Shown here: in pieces, positions 46,110 to 55,239 of the stretch
Layout: the number at the start of each line of letters is the position of its first letter
Numbering within the stretch: the first letter of the stretch is position 1
Assembly: GCF_001444425.1 (NCBI RefSeq)
Contig: NZ_CP013189.1
Span: forward strand, 1,612,001-1,676,000
From: Pseudohongiella spirulinae
Lineage (GTDB): Bacteria; Pseudomonadota; Gammaproteobacteria; Pseudomonadales; Pseudohongiellaceae
Direction of reading: 5' to 3'
DNA: 64,000 bases
Made by a program: the position numbers and the translations under genes
The notes under the pieces: model-generated
Seen by the model: only the letters and a program-made list of their open reading frames with translations
Databases searched by the model: none
What the model was told of the DNA's origin: nothing

Positions 46110-47846
46110 CTACATCCTGTCCAGCGGCTCTATTCCCAACAGATTCATACCGGTTTTTAAGGTATCAGCGGTCAGTCTGGCCAATGCAAGCCGGCTTGCC
46201 TGTACGGGTGGTTCGGATTTGAGAATTGGGCACGACTCATAAAATTTCATAAACAGTCCTGCCAGCTCATAAAGATACTGACACAACTGATTAGGGTAGC
46301 AGTCGACACCTACCTGTCTCACTACCTCCGCGAATTGCAGAATCTTGATCAGCAGTGCGCGCTCTTCCGGAGTATCCACGTTGATTTGCTGGCCGGGTGT
46401 TATATTTTCGTCTGCCAGTCTGCGAAGCACACTCTGGATTCTGGCATAGGCATACAACAGATAGGGTGCGGTATTGCCATCAAATGACAGCATCTGCGAC
46501 CAATCAAAAATGTAATCACTGGTTCTGCTTTTGGACAGGTCGGCGTATTTTACAGCTGCAATGCCGACCGTAGCGGCGATCTGCTGCCTGTCATTTTCGG
46601 GCAAATCCGGGTTTTTGTCGCTCACTAGATCATGAGCCCGGCGGACTGCTTCGTTCAGCAGATCTTTAAGCTTTACGGTATCGCCGCTTCGGGTCTTGAA
46701 GGGTTTGCCGTCCTCACCCATCATGGTGCCATAAGCAATGTGTTCCAGACGACAATCGCTGCGGACCATGCCAGCGGCCGCCGCGACAGCAAACACCTGA
46801 TTAAAATGCAGGCTCTGGCGAGCATCAACAACGTACAGAACACGGTCAGCACCCAGATCTGCAGATCGATAGCGTACAGCTGCAAGATCTGTGGTGGCAT
46901 ACAGATAACCGCCATCACTTTTCTGCACGATAACCGGCAGAGGATTACCATCCTTGCCTTTGAACTCATCCAGGAAAACGCACTTTGCGCCTTCAGATTC
47001 AGTGAGCAATCCTTTCTCATTCAAAATCTTAACAATACCAGGCAACTCTTTGTTATAAAAGCTCTCTGCACAAAGGTCGCTAGGTTTAAGTTTAACACCC
47101 AGCTGATCATATACCTCCTGGCAATGACGCAAAGATTCCTCAATAAACTGCTGCCAGGCACTCAGACATTCCGCGTCCCCACCTTGCAGGCGCACTACAT
47201 ACGAGCGAGCCAGTTCGGCAAATTCCGGCTCTTCATCAAAGCGTTGTTTGGCCTCACGATAGAATTTTTCCAGATCAGACAGGCGCGACGACACAGAGGC
47301 GCCCTGGGCCGATAGAGATTTCATATGGGCAATCAGCATGCCGAATTGAGTCCCCCAGTCACCAACATGGTTTTGTCGGATAACACAATGTCCCAGAGAC
47401 TCAAGCACTCTGACAATGGAATCACCGATAATGGTGCCCCGCAAATGCCCAACGTGCATCTCTTTGGCAAGGTTTGGACTGGAGTAATCAACCACGATCG
47501 TTTTGTTATCATGTTCCGGGATGATCAGACGAGACGGATCTGTGAGCAGTTCTTTGGCCCGATTGCTCAAAGCCTGTTCCTTGAGAAACAGGTTGATAAA
47601 CCCAGGACCAGCAATCTCTGCTTTGCTGAGCCATTCACCGGCATCCAGGGAATCCAGGACCTGCTGGGCGATTTCCCGCGGATTCTTGCGCAGACGCTTG
47701 GCAACGGACATCACACCGTTAGCCTGATAGTCACCAAACTCAGGGCGCGACGCATAGATTACCTGTCCTTTGGCGTCCTCTATGCCAGTAACGCGGATCA
47801 GTGCCCGTGTCACCGCCTGTTCAAGTGTTTCTCTGATGGTCTGCAT
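46110..47846 (-). CDS. argS: Arginine--tRNA ligase
   Basis: A 578-aa class I synthetase. The N-terminal additional domain (tRNA D-loop binding) precedes the HIGH-type motif (NLAKEMHVGHLRG, about residues 125-137). The KMSKS region is degenerate (MMGEDGKPFKTRSGDTVKL), as is usual for ArgRS. The C-terminal DALR anticodon-binding domain (about 455-578) ends in LGIEPLDRM. Divergent from rluC. Confidence 0.96.
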   Translation of the reverse strand: MQTIRETLEQAVTRALIRVTGIEDAKGQVIYASRPEFGDYQANGVMSVAKRLRKNPREIAQQVLDSLDAGEWLSKAEIAGPGFINLFLKEQALSNRAKELLTDPSRLIIPEHDNKTIVVDYSSPNLAKEMHVGHLRGTIIGDSIVRVLESLGHCVIRQNHVGDWGTQFGMLIAHMKSLSAQGASVSSRLSDLEKFYREAKQRFDEEPEFAELARSYVVRLQGGDAECLSAWQQFIEESLRHCQEVYDQLGVKLKPSDLCAESFYNKELPGIVKILNEKGLLTESEGAKCVFLDEFKGKDGNPLPVIVQKSDGGYLYATTDLAAVRYRSADLGADRVLYVVDARQSLHFNQVFAVAAAAGMVRSDCRLEHIAYGTMMGEDGKPFKTRSGDTVKLKDLLNEAVRRAHDLVSDKNPDLPENDRQQIAATVGIAAVKYADLSKSRTSDYIFDWSQMLSFDGNTAPYLLYAYARIQSVLRRLADENITPGQQINVDTPEERALLIKILQFAEVVRQVGVDCYPNQLCQYLYELAGLFMKFYESCPILKSEPPVQASRLALARLTADTLKTGMNLLGIEPLDRM

Positions 47847-47940
47847 TCAACAATTCCTGCCTGTTTTCAGATTAAATTAAAAGCAGCGCGGATTTTACAC
47901 TATTGCATGCCGGCCTGCCTGATCAATCCCGGCACGGTGC

Positions 47941-47949
47941 TGGTATAAT
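47941..47949 (+). promoter_or_regulatory. Extended -10 promoter of rluC
   Basis: TGG followed by perfect TATAAT (47944-47949), six bases before the rluC ATG at 47956. No clear -35. The start of transcription should fall at or next to the ATG. Confidence 0.6.
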
Positions 47950-47955
47950 GCGCCC

Positions 47956-48963
47956 ATGACAAGCCGTCCCGAACATACTCGCGCTCAACGCCCCGAAAAT
48001 ACCGAACAGGGTGGGGTACGCACCGGCGTACAGTTCCTGAACGTACCGGAGCATGCCCACGAACAGCGACTGGATAATTTTCTGAGCAGCCGTCTTGCCG
48101 GACTGCCTAAATCCCACCTCTACCGCCTGATCCGCAAAGGTGAAATTCGCGTCAACAAAAAACGCTGCAAACCAGATACCCGTGTCATCTCTGGTGATAT
48201 TGTGCGGGTCGCGCCTCTACGCCTGGCTCAGCGCGACAATATAGTTGCCCCTGGGGCTGGGCTGCAGAAAACGTTGGCAGACAATGTCCTGTTTGAAGAT
48301 GATCAGCTGATTATCATTAATAAACCAGCCGGGCTGGCCGTGCATACCGGGACCGGCTCACCGACCGGGGTTATCGAGGTCATGCGATTTATGGCAGGTG
48401 AGGGGGGCTATCGTGAACTGGTTCACCGACTGGACAAAGAGACCTCCGGCTGTCTGATGATTGCCAAAACCGGCACAGCTTTGAAAGCACTACAGGACGA
48501 TCTTAAACACAAACGTATTCAGAAGACTTATCTTGCGATTGTACATGGCCGATGGCCCGCCAGCATTCGCAGGATCAACGCCGCATTGACAAAGTTTCAG
48601 CCCCATGAAGGCGAGCGTATTGTCAAAACCGACCGTAAGCAGGGCAAACCGTCCGAAACACGGTTTGAGCCCATTGAAACCTTTGAGCATGCCAGCCTGA
48701 TCAAGGCCATGCCACTGACCGGCCGCACACATCAAATACGGGTACACTGCCAGACTGCAGGTCATCCCATTATCGGTGACAGCAAATATACCTTTCACGG
48801 TCCACAGCATTTTCAGGATGTGCAATTTCTGAATCTGCACGCCAGCGAGCTGGTTTTCACTCACCCGGGCAATCAGTTGCGCATGACGGTTACAGCACCA
48901 CTGCGCGGGGAGATGCAGGAATTAGTGCACACCTTGCGCGAGAAGGCAGCCGGCAATCAATAA
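47956..48963 (+). CDS. rluC: 23S rRNA pseudouridine(955/2504/2580) synthase RluC
   Basis: A 335-aa RluA-family enzyme. The S4 RNA-binding domain is at about 36-95 (QRLDNFLSSRLAGLPKSHLY; RKGEIRVNKKR). The catalytic Asp is in LVHRLDKETSGCLMIAK (about 157), and LTGRTHQIRVHCQTAGHPI follows. In E. coli it modifies three 23S rRNA positions. No ribosome-binding site stands before the ATG, in line with a leaderless mRNA. The genes that lie between rluC and yceD in Pseudomonas (HAD hydrolase, sppA, maf) are absent. Confidence 0.92.
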   Translation: MTSRPEHTRAQRPENTEQGGVRTGVQFLNVPEHAHEQRLDNFLSSRLAGLPKSHLYRLIRKGEIRVNKKRCKPDTRVISGDIVRVAPLRLAQRDNIVAPGAGLQKTLADNVLFEDDQLIIINKPAGLAVHTGTGSPTGVIEVMRFMAGEGGYRELVHRLDKETSGCLMIAKTGTALKALQDDLKHKRIQKTYLAIVHGRWPASIRRINAALTKFQPHEGERIVKTDRKQGKPSETRFEPIETFEHASLIKAMPLTGRTHQIRVHCQTAGHPIIGDSKYTFHGPQHFQDVQFLNLHASELVFTHPGNQLRMTVTAPLRGEMQELVHTLREKAAGNQ

Positions 48964-48999
48964 AAATCAGTAAGAAGCGGAAAAATATGCGAAAATACG

Positions 49000-49037
49000 T
49001 ATAATTTTTTGACAGCGAACGTTCTTGCCCCTATTAT
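49000..49037 (+). promoter_or_regulatory. Promoters of the yceD-rpmF-fab operon
   Basis: The better one is TTGACA (49009-49014), 17 nt, TATTAT (49032-49037), ending nine bases before the yceD ATG. An additional perfect TATAAT (49000-49005) has no clear -35 and would give a leader of about 35 nt. Confidence 0.7.
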
Positions 49038-49046
49038 TGCGCGCCT

Positions 49047-49586
49047 ATGGCTGACACCCTCGATTTTTCCTCTCCGATACCTGCAGTTCTGGATGCCAGA
49101 AAGGTATTCAGACAGGGACTGTCATTACGCGGCAGCATGCCACTATCTGACATGAAGAGGCTTTCAGCGTTGGTGGAAGAGCACGCCGGAAACGTTAAAG
49201 TCCGGCTGCAGTTCGGTCATGATGAGTCTCATCGGCGCCGAATTCAGGGTCAGGTCAGCACAACAGTCATGCTGCAATGTCAGCGATGTCTGGAGCCGGT
49301 AGCAGTAGAGCTGGAGGAGTCAGTCGATCTGGCGGTGGTGGCCAGCGAAGCAATTGCTGACAAATTGCCGGCTGACATTGACCCGTGGCTGTCAGATGAA
49401 GAGCAGCTGGTGCCGGCAGACTTGATTGAAGAGCAACTGATACTGGGATTACCCATTGTTGCATCGCATCAGCAGTGCGAACTGGCTATTAGACAGGATA
49501 CCAGCAAGCTGCCGCAGGAAGATGCGGCAGAATCGGTTCAGAACCCCTTTGCGGTGCTGGCCACCCTGAAAAGCAACAGGGACTAA
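49047..49586 (+). CDS. yceD: YceD family protein (23S rRNA accumulation, DUF177)
   Basis: A 179-aa DUF177 protein linked to 23S rRNA/50S accumulation and almost always encoded before rpmF. The CxxC-type motif LQCQRCLEPVAVEL is at about residues 81-94, and the acidic segment DIDPWLSDEEQLVPADLIEEQL (about 111-132, in part) is typical. The C-terminus ends NPFAVLATLKSN. No ribosome site precedes the ATG. Confidence 0.9.
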   Translation: MADTLDFSSPIPAVLDARKVFRQGLSLRGSMPLSDMKRLSALVEEHAGNVKVRLQFGHDESHRRRIQGQVSTTVMLQCQRCLEPVAVELEESVDLAVVASEAIADKLPADIDPWLSDEEQLVPADLIEEQLILGLPIVASHQQCELAIRQDTSKLPQEDAAESVQNPFAVLATLKSNRD

Positions 49587-49652
49587 GTGCAATAGCGATC
49601 AGAACAAGCAGTACACATACAGAATTTAGCATCTAAAACAGGAGTACCTTAA

Positions 49653-49832
49653 ATGGCCGTTCAACAGAACAAAAAATCCCGCGCACGTCGCAACCAGCGT
49701 CGCAGTCACGACGCCCTGACGGGCCCGACTCTGTCCGTGGATAAAACCACTGGTGAAGTTCATCGCCGTCACCACGTGACCGCTGACGGTTTCTACAAAG
49801 GCAAAAAAGTGCTGAATCTCGGCGACGACTGA
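49653..49832 (+). CDS. rpmF: 50S ribosomal protein L32
   Basis: A 59-aa basic ribosomal protein with the typical start [17 protein letters not shown] and the central [15 protein letters not shown]. It lacks the Cys pairs of zinc-type L32. AGGAG stands eleven bases before the ATG (AACAGGAGTACCTTAA). Encoded between yceD and plsX as in most Gammaproteobacteria. Confidence 0.95.
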   Translation: MAVQQNKKSRARRNQRRSHDALTGPTLSVDKTTGEVHRRHHVTADGFYKGKKVLNLGDD

Positions 49833-49834
49833 AT

Positions 49835-50875
49835 TTGACGCCAGTCAGACGCATCGCAATCGATGTCATGGGGGGAGATTACGGCCCCCCGGTGACCATC
49901 CCGGCAGCCATTGATGCGCTGGGGCGTCATGCTGAATTGCATCTGCTACTGGCAGGGCGCCATTCTGAAATTGAGCCTTATCTAGAACAACTGTCAGATG
50001 AATTACGGCAACGAGTCACTGTTGTCGACGCACAACAGATCATCAGCAACCACGACCGCCCTGACAGCATCCTCAGGTCCTTCAGGGACAGTTCCATGTT
50101 CAGGGCTGTAGATCTGGTGCGCCAGGGCATGGCGGATGCCAGTGTCAGTGCAGGCAATACCGGTGCACTCCTGCTGGCCGGTCGCCATCTGCTCAAAACC
50201 ATACCGGGGATCGCTAAACCGGCAATTATGGCCATAATTCCTGCAACACGCCCGGGCGGATATAGTTATCTGCTGGATGTGGGCGCCAATATCAGCAGCA
50301 CCGCCAGGGAGCTGTATCAATTCGCCCGTATGGGTGCCGTTGTAGCCCAATCGCTGTCGGGCCGCCCACAGGCGCGCGTTGCCTTGTTGAACATTGGCGC
50401 TGAAGAGATCAAGGGTACTGCCCAAATCAAGGAAGCGGCCACTCTGCTGCAGAGTTGCCGGGATATCAACTTCACGGGATATATAGAAGGCAATCAGATT
50501 TTTGATGGTGCTGCTGATGTCATTGTTTGCGATGGTTTCACTGGCAACGTTACTATTAAAACCAGTGCCGGTGCCGTAAAGGCCATGCAGAGGTTGATGC
50601 ATCAGAGCATGCAGCGGCGCTGGTATTATCAATTATTCGGCTGGATCTTCAAACCATTTTTCAGTGACCTGCAGAAGAATCTGCGTCCATCACGTTATAA
50701 CGGGGCCGCTCTGGTAGGTTTGCAGGGTATCATCGTGAAGAGTCATGGCGACGCCGATCAGCAGGGATTTGTCCATGCAATCGAGCACGCACTCAAGCAG
50801 ACCCGAGACAATGTGCCCGCCATGATTGCCAGCCGAATGGCCAGCGCATCCGACCTCACCGATCCTTCAATATGA
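49835..50875 (+). CDS. plsX: Phosphate acyltransferase PlsX
   Basis: A 346-aa enzyme that makes acyl-phosphate from acyl-ACP for phospholipid synthesis. N-terminal IAIDVMGGDYGPPVTIPAAI, NTGALLLAGRHLL and CDGFTGNVTIKTSAG are family motifs. The start is TTG 49835, two bases after the rpmF stop. No ATG or GTG lies upstream of the conserved IDVMGGD, so a TTG start is needed. The next gene is fabD; fabH is not present. Confidence 0.94.
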   Translation: MTPVRRIAIDVMGGDYGPPVTIPAAIDALGRHAELHLLLAGRHSEIEPYLEQLSDELRQRVTVVDAQQIISNHDRPDSILRSFRDSSMFRAVDLVRQGMADASVSAGNTGALLLAGRHLLKTIPGIAKPAIMAIIPATRPGGYSYLLDVGANISSTARELYQFARMGAVVAQSLSGRPQARVALLNIGAEEIKGTAQIKEAATLLQSCRDINFTGYIEGNQIFDGAADVIVCDGFTGNVTIKTSAGAVKAMQRLMHQSMQRRWYYQLFGWIFKPFFSDLQKNLRPSRYNGAALVGLQGIIVKSHGDADQQGFVHAIEHALKQTRDNVPAMIASRMASASDLTDPSI

Positions 50876-50895
50876 CAAAGCAATGAGAGAGTGAC

Positions 50896-51831
50896 ATGCA
50901 AAAAATCGGTTTTGTATTTCCGGGCCAGGGCTCACAAAAACAGGGCATGCTGGCAGATATGCTGACAAGCCAGCCAGTTGTAAAAGAAACCTTTGATGAA
51001 GCGTCCGACATTCTGGGTCAGGATCTGATTCAGGTTACCCAGGAAAACCCCGATGGTCTTCTGGACCGCACCGAGATTACTCAGCCCGCATTGCTGACAG
51101 TCTCTGTAGCCCTGTGGCGTGCCTGGATGCAGAACAAGGGCAGCCTGCCAGAGATGCTTGCGGGGCACAGTCTTGGTGAATATTCAGCCCTCGTCTGCGC
51201 CAATGTCATCAGCTTCCGTGACGCCGTGCGGTTGGTGCATATGCGCGGCAAATACATGCAACAGGCCGTACCGGAAGGCACTGGTGCCATGGCTGCGATT
51301 ATTGGTATGGACGACAGCCGCATTGACAGTATTTGCCGGCAGGTAGCAGAAGGAGAGGTGGTTTCTGCCGTTAACTTTAATTCACCGGGTCAGACCGTTA
51401 TTGCCGGAACCAGGGAAGCCGTAGGGCGAGCCATGACGGCCCTAAAAGAAGCCGGAGCAAAGCGGGCTCTGCCACTGAATGTCAGTGTACCATCGCATTG
51501 TGCACTTATGAAACCGGCGGCAGAGCAGCTGGCGGGTGAGCTGGCAGATACCGAGTTTCGAACCCCTTCATTGCCTGTAGTGCAGAATATCAATGGAAGG
51601 GCGACACGTGAACCTGGCGATATTCGTGAGAATCTGCTTAAACAGTTGTACATGCCCGTGCAATGGGTGGATACGATTTACTGTATGCGAGACTTTGGGG
51701 TTGGCAAAATAGTAGAATGTGGCCCCGGTAAAGTACTCGCCGGCCTGGTGAAGCGCATTCATCCAGAGATTGACTGTTATGCCACAGATAACCTGGCTGC
51801 TTTCAATGAAGCCCTGGAAGGCGTCAGATAA
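50896..51831 (+). CDS. fabD: Malonyl-CoA--ACP transacylase FabD
   Basis: A 311-aa enzyme that loads malonyl groups on ACP. N-terminal FVFPGQGSQKQGM, the catalytic Ser92 in AGHSLGEYSALV, and the catalytic His in VPSHCALM (about 199) are present. It follows plsX by 20 nt and precedes fabG by 16 nt. Confidence 0.97.
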   Translation: MQKIGFVFPGQGSQKQGMLADMLTSQPVVKETFDEASDILGQDLIQVTQENPDGLLDRTEITQPALLTVSVALWRAWMQNKGSLPEMLAGHSLGEYSALVCANVISFRDAVRLVHMRGKYMQQAVPEGTGAMAAIIGMDDSRIDSICRQVAEGEVVSAVNFNSPGQTVIAGTREAVGRAMTALKEAGAKRALPLNVSVPSHCALMKPAAEQLAGELADTEFRTPSLPVVQNINGRATREPGDIRENLLKQLYMPVQWVDTIYCMRDFGVGKIVECGPGKVLAGLVKRIHPEIDCYATDNLAAFNEALEGVR

Positions 51832-51847
51832 TTTATAGGAGTTTTGC

Positions 51848-52594
51848 ATGAGTATTGAAGGGAAAGTTGCGCTGGTGACTGGCGCAAGCCGTGGTATTGG
51901 TCGCGCGATCGCTGCGGAGCTGGGTTCACGTGGTGTCATTGTGGCTGGTACAGCAACAACTGAAAACGGCGCACAGGCTATTACGGATTTTTTTGCTGAA
52001 AATGCAATCAAAGGCAAAGGGTTCTGTCTGGATGTCTCCTCCACGGAAGCGGTTGACGCGGTTATCACTGACATCAGCGAGGCGCTCGGCGCGTCGCCAT
52101 TGATACTGGTCAATAACGCCGGAATCACTCGAGACAACCTTCTGATGCGCATGAAAGAAGAAGAGTGGGATAGTGTGATTAACACCAACCTCAACGCCCT
52201 GTACCGGGTCTGCCGCGCCACGGTCAAGGCTATGACCAAGGCCCGCTGGGGGCGCATTATCAATGTCAGTTCGGTAGTTGCCTCCAGCGGCAATCCGGGG
52301 CAGACCAACTACGCCGCCAGCAAGGCCGCTGCCGAAGGTTTTACCCGCTCACTGGCTCGCGAAATTGGCTCGCGTGGCATTACCGTCAACGCGATCGCAC
52401 CGGGATTTATTGATACTGACATGACCCGTGCGTTGAATGAAAAACAGATTGAAACCCTGTTGGCCCAGATCCCGCTGGCTCGCTTCGGAAGACCCGAAGA
52501 AATCGCCTCTGTAGCGGGTTTTCTGGCCTCAGATGCCGGTGCTTATATCACCGGTGAAACCATCCAGGTCAATGGCGGAATGTACATGGCCTGA
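51848..52594 (+). CDS. fabG: 3-oxoacyl-ACP reductase FabG
   Basis: A 248-aa short-chain dehydrogenase that reduces 3-oxoacyl-ACP with NADPH. TGASRGIGRAIA (11-22) is the cofactor loop, LVNNAGITRDNLL the structural Asn region, and Ser142, Tyr155, Lys159 (NYAASKAA) the catalytic set. AGGAG stands before the ATG. A 185-nt gap with its own control region separates it from acpP. Confidence 0.97.
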   Translation: MSIEGKVALVTGASRGIGRAIAAELGSRGVIVAGTATTENGAQAITDFFAENAIKGKGFCLDVSSTEAVDAVITDISEALGASPLILVNNAGITRDNLLMRMKEEEWDSVINTNLNALYRVCRATVKAMTKARWGRIINVSSVVASSGNPGQTNYAASKAAAEGFTRSLAREIGSRGITVNAIAPGFIDTDMTRALNEKQIETLLAQIPLARFGRPEEIASVAGFLASDAGAYITGETIQVNGGMYMA

Positions 52595-52779
52595 CATAAT
52601 AATAACGAGGTAGAGTCTATCGAAAAGCATAAAACTTAGGAATTATTTTCCTGTTTGAGATTACAAGCACACCCAAATAGATGTAAACTTGCGATTCGGA
52701 TTATGTCAGTTGGTCAAATAATAACCAATTTAATCGGAATGCATGACAAACCTTAAGGTACTAGGAGCTAATAAGAGTT

Positions 52780-53013
52780 ATGAGCAGCATTGAAGAACGC
52801 GTGAAAAAAATTGTCTGCGAGCAGCTTGGGGTAAAGGAAGAAGACGTTAAGGCTTCCTCTTCATTCGTTGAAGATCTGGGCGCTGATTCTTTGGACACCG
52901 TGGAATTGGTTATGGCTCTCGAAGAAGAGTTTGAAACTGAAATTCCGGACGAAGAAGCCGAGAAAATCACTACTGTTCAGCTGGCAATTGACTACATCAA
53001 CCAGCACCTGTAA
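52780..53013 (+). CDS. acpP: Acyl carrier protein
   Basis: A 77-aa acidic four-helix protein. Ser37 in [18 protein letters not shown] carries the 4'-phosphopantetheine arm. Very high expression is expected. The 185-nt region upstream (52595-52779) is AT-rich and probably has its own promoter, but I could not assign clear -35/-10 boxes. A hairpin follows before fabF. Confidence 0.98.
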   Translation: MSSIEERVKKIVCEQLGVKEEDVKASSSFVEDLGADSLDTVELVMALEEEFETEIPDEEAEKITTVQLAIDYINQHL

Positions 53014-53042
53014 CAGCATTCCGCTTATCGGATTGAATTAAA

Positions 53043-53084
53043 CAAAAGCTACTCCGGCATCACACCTGGAGTAGCTTTTGTTTA
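53043..53084 (+). terminator. Terminator/attenuator between acpP and fabF
   Basis: A perfect 13-bp stem CAAAAGCTACTCC/GGAGTAGCTTTTG with a 12-nt loop and a short T-rich tail (TTTGTTTAT). The fabF ribosome site begins a few bases later. Partial termination here would explain high acpP relative to fabF. Confidence 0.75.
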
Positions 53085-53103
53085 TCAAGTGGAGAACCAA
53101 GCT

Positions 53104-54357
53104 TTGAATGGCAGACGAGTCGTTGTTACCGGCCTGGGCATGGTAACGCCGCTGGGAAATGATGTTGCATCCACCTGGGATGGCCTCAAATCAGGCCGCA
53201 GCGGTATCAATCCCATCGAGCATTTTGATGTCTCAGCTTTCAGCACACGCTTTGGTGGATCGATCAAGGCGCTCGATTACGAACCGTACCTGGCAGCAAA
53301 AGATGCCAAACGTATGGATGTATTCCTCATTTACGGCATGGTCGCAGGCATTCAGGCCATGCGCGATGCCGGATTTGATAGTGAAACAGCGTCTTCATTC
53401 GACCCCTTGCGGTTCGGAGCCGCGATAGGTTCTGGAATCGGTGGCATCACTGCCATTGAAGATACCGCCCAGCTTATCCGTACTTCCGGCCCCCGCAAAG
53501 TGTCCCCATTTTTTGTGCCCGGCTCGATCATCAACATGATTGGGGGTTCTTTATCTATCCGTTACAACCTTCAAGGGCCCAATATTGCGCTGACCACAGC
53601 CTGCACAACGGGCACTCACAATATCGGTTTTGCTGCCCAGATGATTGCCAGCGGGCAAGCTGACCTGATGATGGCCGGTGGTGCCGAGATGGCAACCTCG
53701 CCCGTTGGTCTGGGTGGATTCTGCGCGGCCAGGGCACTGTCTACTCGCAATGATGACCCTCAGGCGGCCAGTCGTCCCTGGGACAAGGATCGTGATGGTT
53801 TTGTGCTCAGTGATGGCGCAGGTGTCATGGTTCTGGAAGAGTATGAGCACGCAGTAAAACGCGGCGCCACAATTTACGCAGAGCTACTTGGTTTTGGCAT
53901 GAGTGCAGATGCTTTCCATATGACCTCGCCCTCGGAAAATGGTCGTGGTGCCGCGAACTGCATGCAAAACGCATTAAACAGTGCCGGGCTGAATCCCGAT
54001 CAGATCGATTATATCAATGCCCACGGCACTTCGACTCTGGCCGGCGATCTGGCGGAAACCCAGGCCATCAAGACGGTGTTCGGTGATCATGCCAACAAGT
54101 TGGCCGTCAGCTCCAGCAAATCGATGATCGGCCACTTGCTGGGTGCCGCTGGAGCCGTTGAAGCGATTATCAGCGTGCTCAGCTTGCATCACCAGCTGAT
54201 CACACCAACAATCAATCTTGAGTCTCCGGATGAAGGTTGTGATCTGGATTATGTGCCGAAAAACAGTCGTGATGCCGCACTTCGAGCCGTGCTGAGTAAT
54301 TCATTCGGATTTGGTGGCACCAACGGCTCATTGATTTTCAGCCAGCCGAACCGCTAA
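53104..54357 (+). CDS. fabF: 3-oxoacyl-ACP synthase II FabF
   Basis: A 417-aa condensing enzyme for chain elongation. The Cys-His-His triad is Cys167 ([12 protein letters not shown]), His307 ([11 protein letters not shown]) and His344 (GHLLGAAGA). I use TTG 53104 ([13 protein letters not shown]), because GGAGA lies eight bases before it. The in-frame GTG at 53089 overlaps that ribosome site and would add five residues. A rare start fits the control seen by the hairpin just upstream. Confidence 0.95.
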   Translation: MNGRRVVVTGLGMVTPLGNDVASTWDGLKSGRSGINPIEHFDVSAFSTRFGGSIKALDYEPYLAAKDAKRMDVFLIYGMVAGIQAMRDAGFDSETASSFDPLRFGAAIGSGIGGITAIEDTAQLIRTSGPRKVSPFFVPGSIINMIGGSLSIRYNLQGPNIALTTACTTGTHNIGFAAQMIASGQADLMMAGGAEMATSPVGLGGFCAARALSTRNDDPQAASRPWDKDRDGFVLSDGAGVMVLEEYEHAVKRGATIYAELLGFGMSADAFHMTSPSENGRGAANCMQNALNSAGLNPDQIDYINAHGTSTLAGDLAETQAIKTVFGDHANKLAVSSSKSMIGHLLGAAGAVEAIISVLSLHHQLITPTINLESPDEGCDLDYVPKNSRDAALRAVLSNSFGFGGTNGSLIFSQPNR

Positions 54358-54362
54358 TCGGG

Positions 54363-55232
54363 ATGACCGCGCTGGTATTTATCGACGGGCAGGCCAGTCA
54401 TTTGCTGCCTGCCAGCGACCGCTCCATACAATACGGAGATGGCCTGTTCGAGACCATGAGCTGGAGTGCCGGTCAGCTGAAAAGACTCGATAAACACATG
54501 AGTCGGCTACGAGACGGCTGCGCGGTACTTGGCATAGCTTTTGAGCAGGCAAAGATACAGCAACAACTAGAGTCATTTCTGGGCATCCTTGCCGGCAGCA
54601 CTGCAGATCAGCAGCTGGTCGTTAAACTCATTATCAGCCGCGGCAGCGGTGGCCGTGGATATACACCACCGGACAACCCCGCCAGCCGTATCATCATTAG
54701 CTCACACCCCGTACCAGACAGACTGCCTGAGTATCAGCAAACCGGTATTGATTGTATTTTGTGTAATCACCGGCTGAGCAGCAACCCGACGCTGTGCGGT
54801 ATCAAGCACCTCAATCGCCTCGATCAGGTACTGGGTAGCGCAGAAGTTCAGCGTGTTTCAGGCAAGATAAATGGCATGTCTGAAGGCCTGATGCTGGATC
54901 AGCAGGGCCGGGTTATTGAAGGAACCCGCAGCAATCTTTTTTTGATCCGCAATGATGAATTGATGACGCCGAACCTTGTAAATGCCGGTGTAAAGGGCAT
55001 CATGCGCCAGTGTGTGCTGGAGGTTGCTAACGACAGCAACTGGCCTGTGAGGGTCACTGATATCTACCCCCGGGACCTGACCACAGCCGACAGCGCTTTT
55101 ATCTGCAACAGCATCATTGGCATTATTCCCCTGAGGCAACTTTGGCTGTCTAACGAGTGCAGCGAAGACTCACCGCCTGTCCGACTCGGGCAGCACAATT
55201 ACATCAGAGAATTACAATCTCTTCTGGCATAA
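54363..55232 (+). CDS. pabC: Aminodeoxychorismate lyase PabC
   Basis: A 289-aa PLP enzyme (fold type IV) that releases p-aminobenzoate and pyruvate from aminodeoxychorismate in folate synthesis. N-terminal SDRSIQYGDGLFETM, the PLP Lys in LCGIKHLNRLDQVLG (about 147), and EGTRSNLFLI are family features. Five bases after fabF; eight before mltG. Confidence 0.92.
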   Translation: MTALVFIDGQASHLLPASDRSIQYGDGLFETMSWSAGQLKRLDKHMSRLRDGCAVLGIAFEQAKIQQQLESFLGILAGSTADQQLVVKLIISRGSGGRGYTPPDNPASRIIISSHPVPDRLPEYQQTGIDCILCNHRLSSNPTLCGIKHLNRLDQVLGSAEVQRVSGKINGMSEGLMLDQQGRVIEGTRSNLFLIRNDELMTPNLVNAGVKGIMRQCVLEVANDSNWPVRVTDIYPRDLTTADSAFICNSIIGIIPLRQLWLSNECSEDSPPVRLGQHNYIRELQSLLA

Positions 55233-55239
55233 TAAGCCG

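Noticed and set aside
46632-47315. 227-aa open frame opposite argS
   Set aside because: Shadow of a certain synthetase gene.
51568-52308. 246-aa open frame on the minus strand over fabD and fabG
   Set aside because: Antisense to two certain enzymes; Ser/Ala/Thr-rich shadow.
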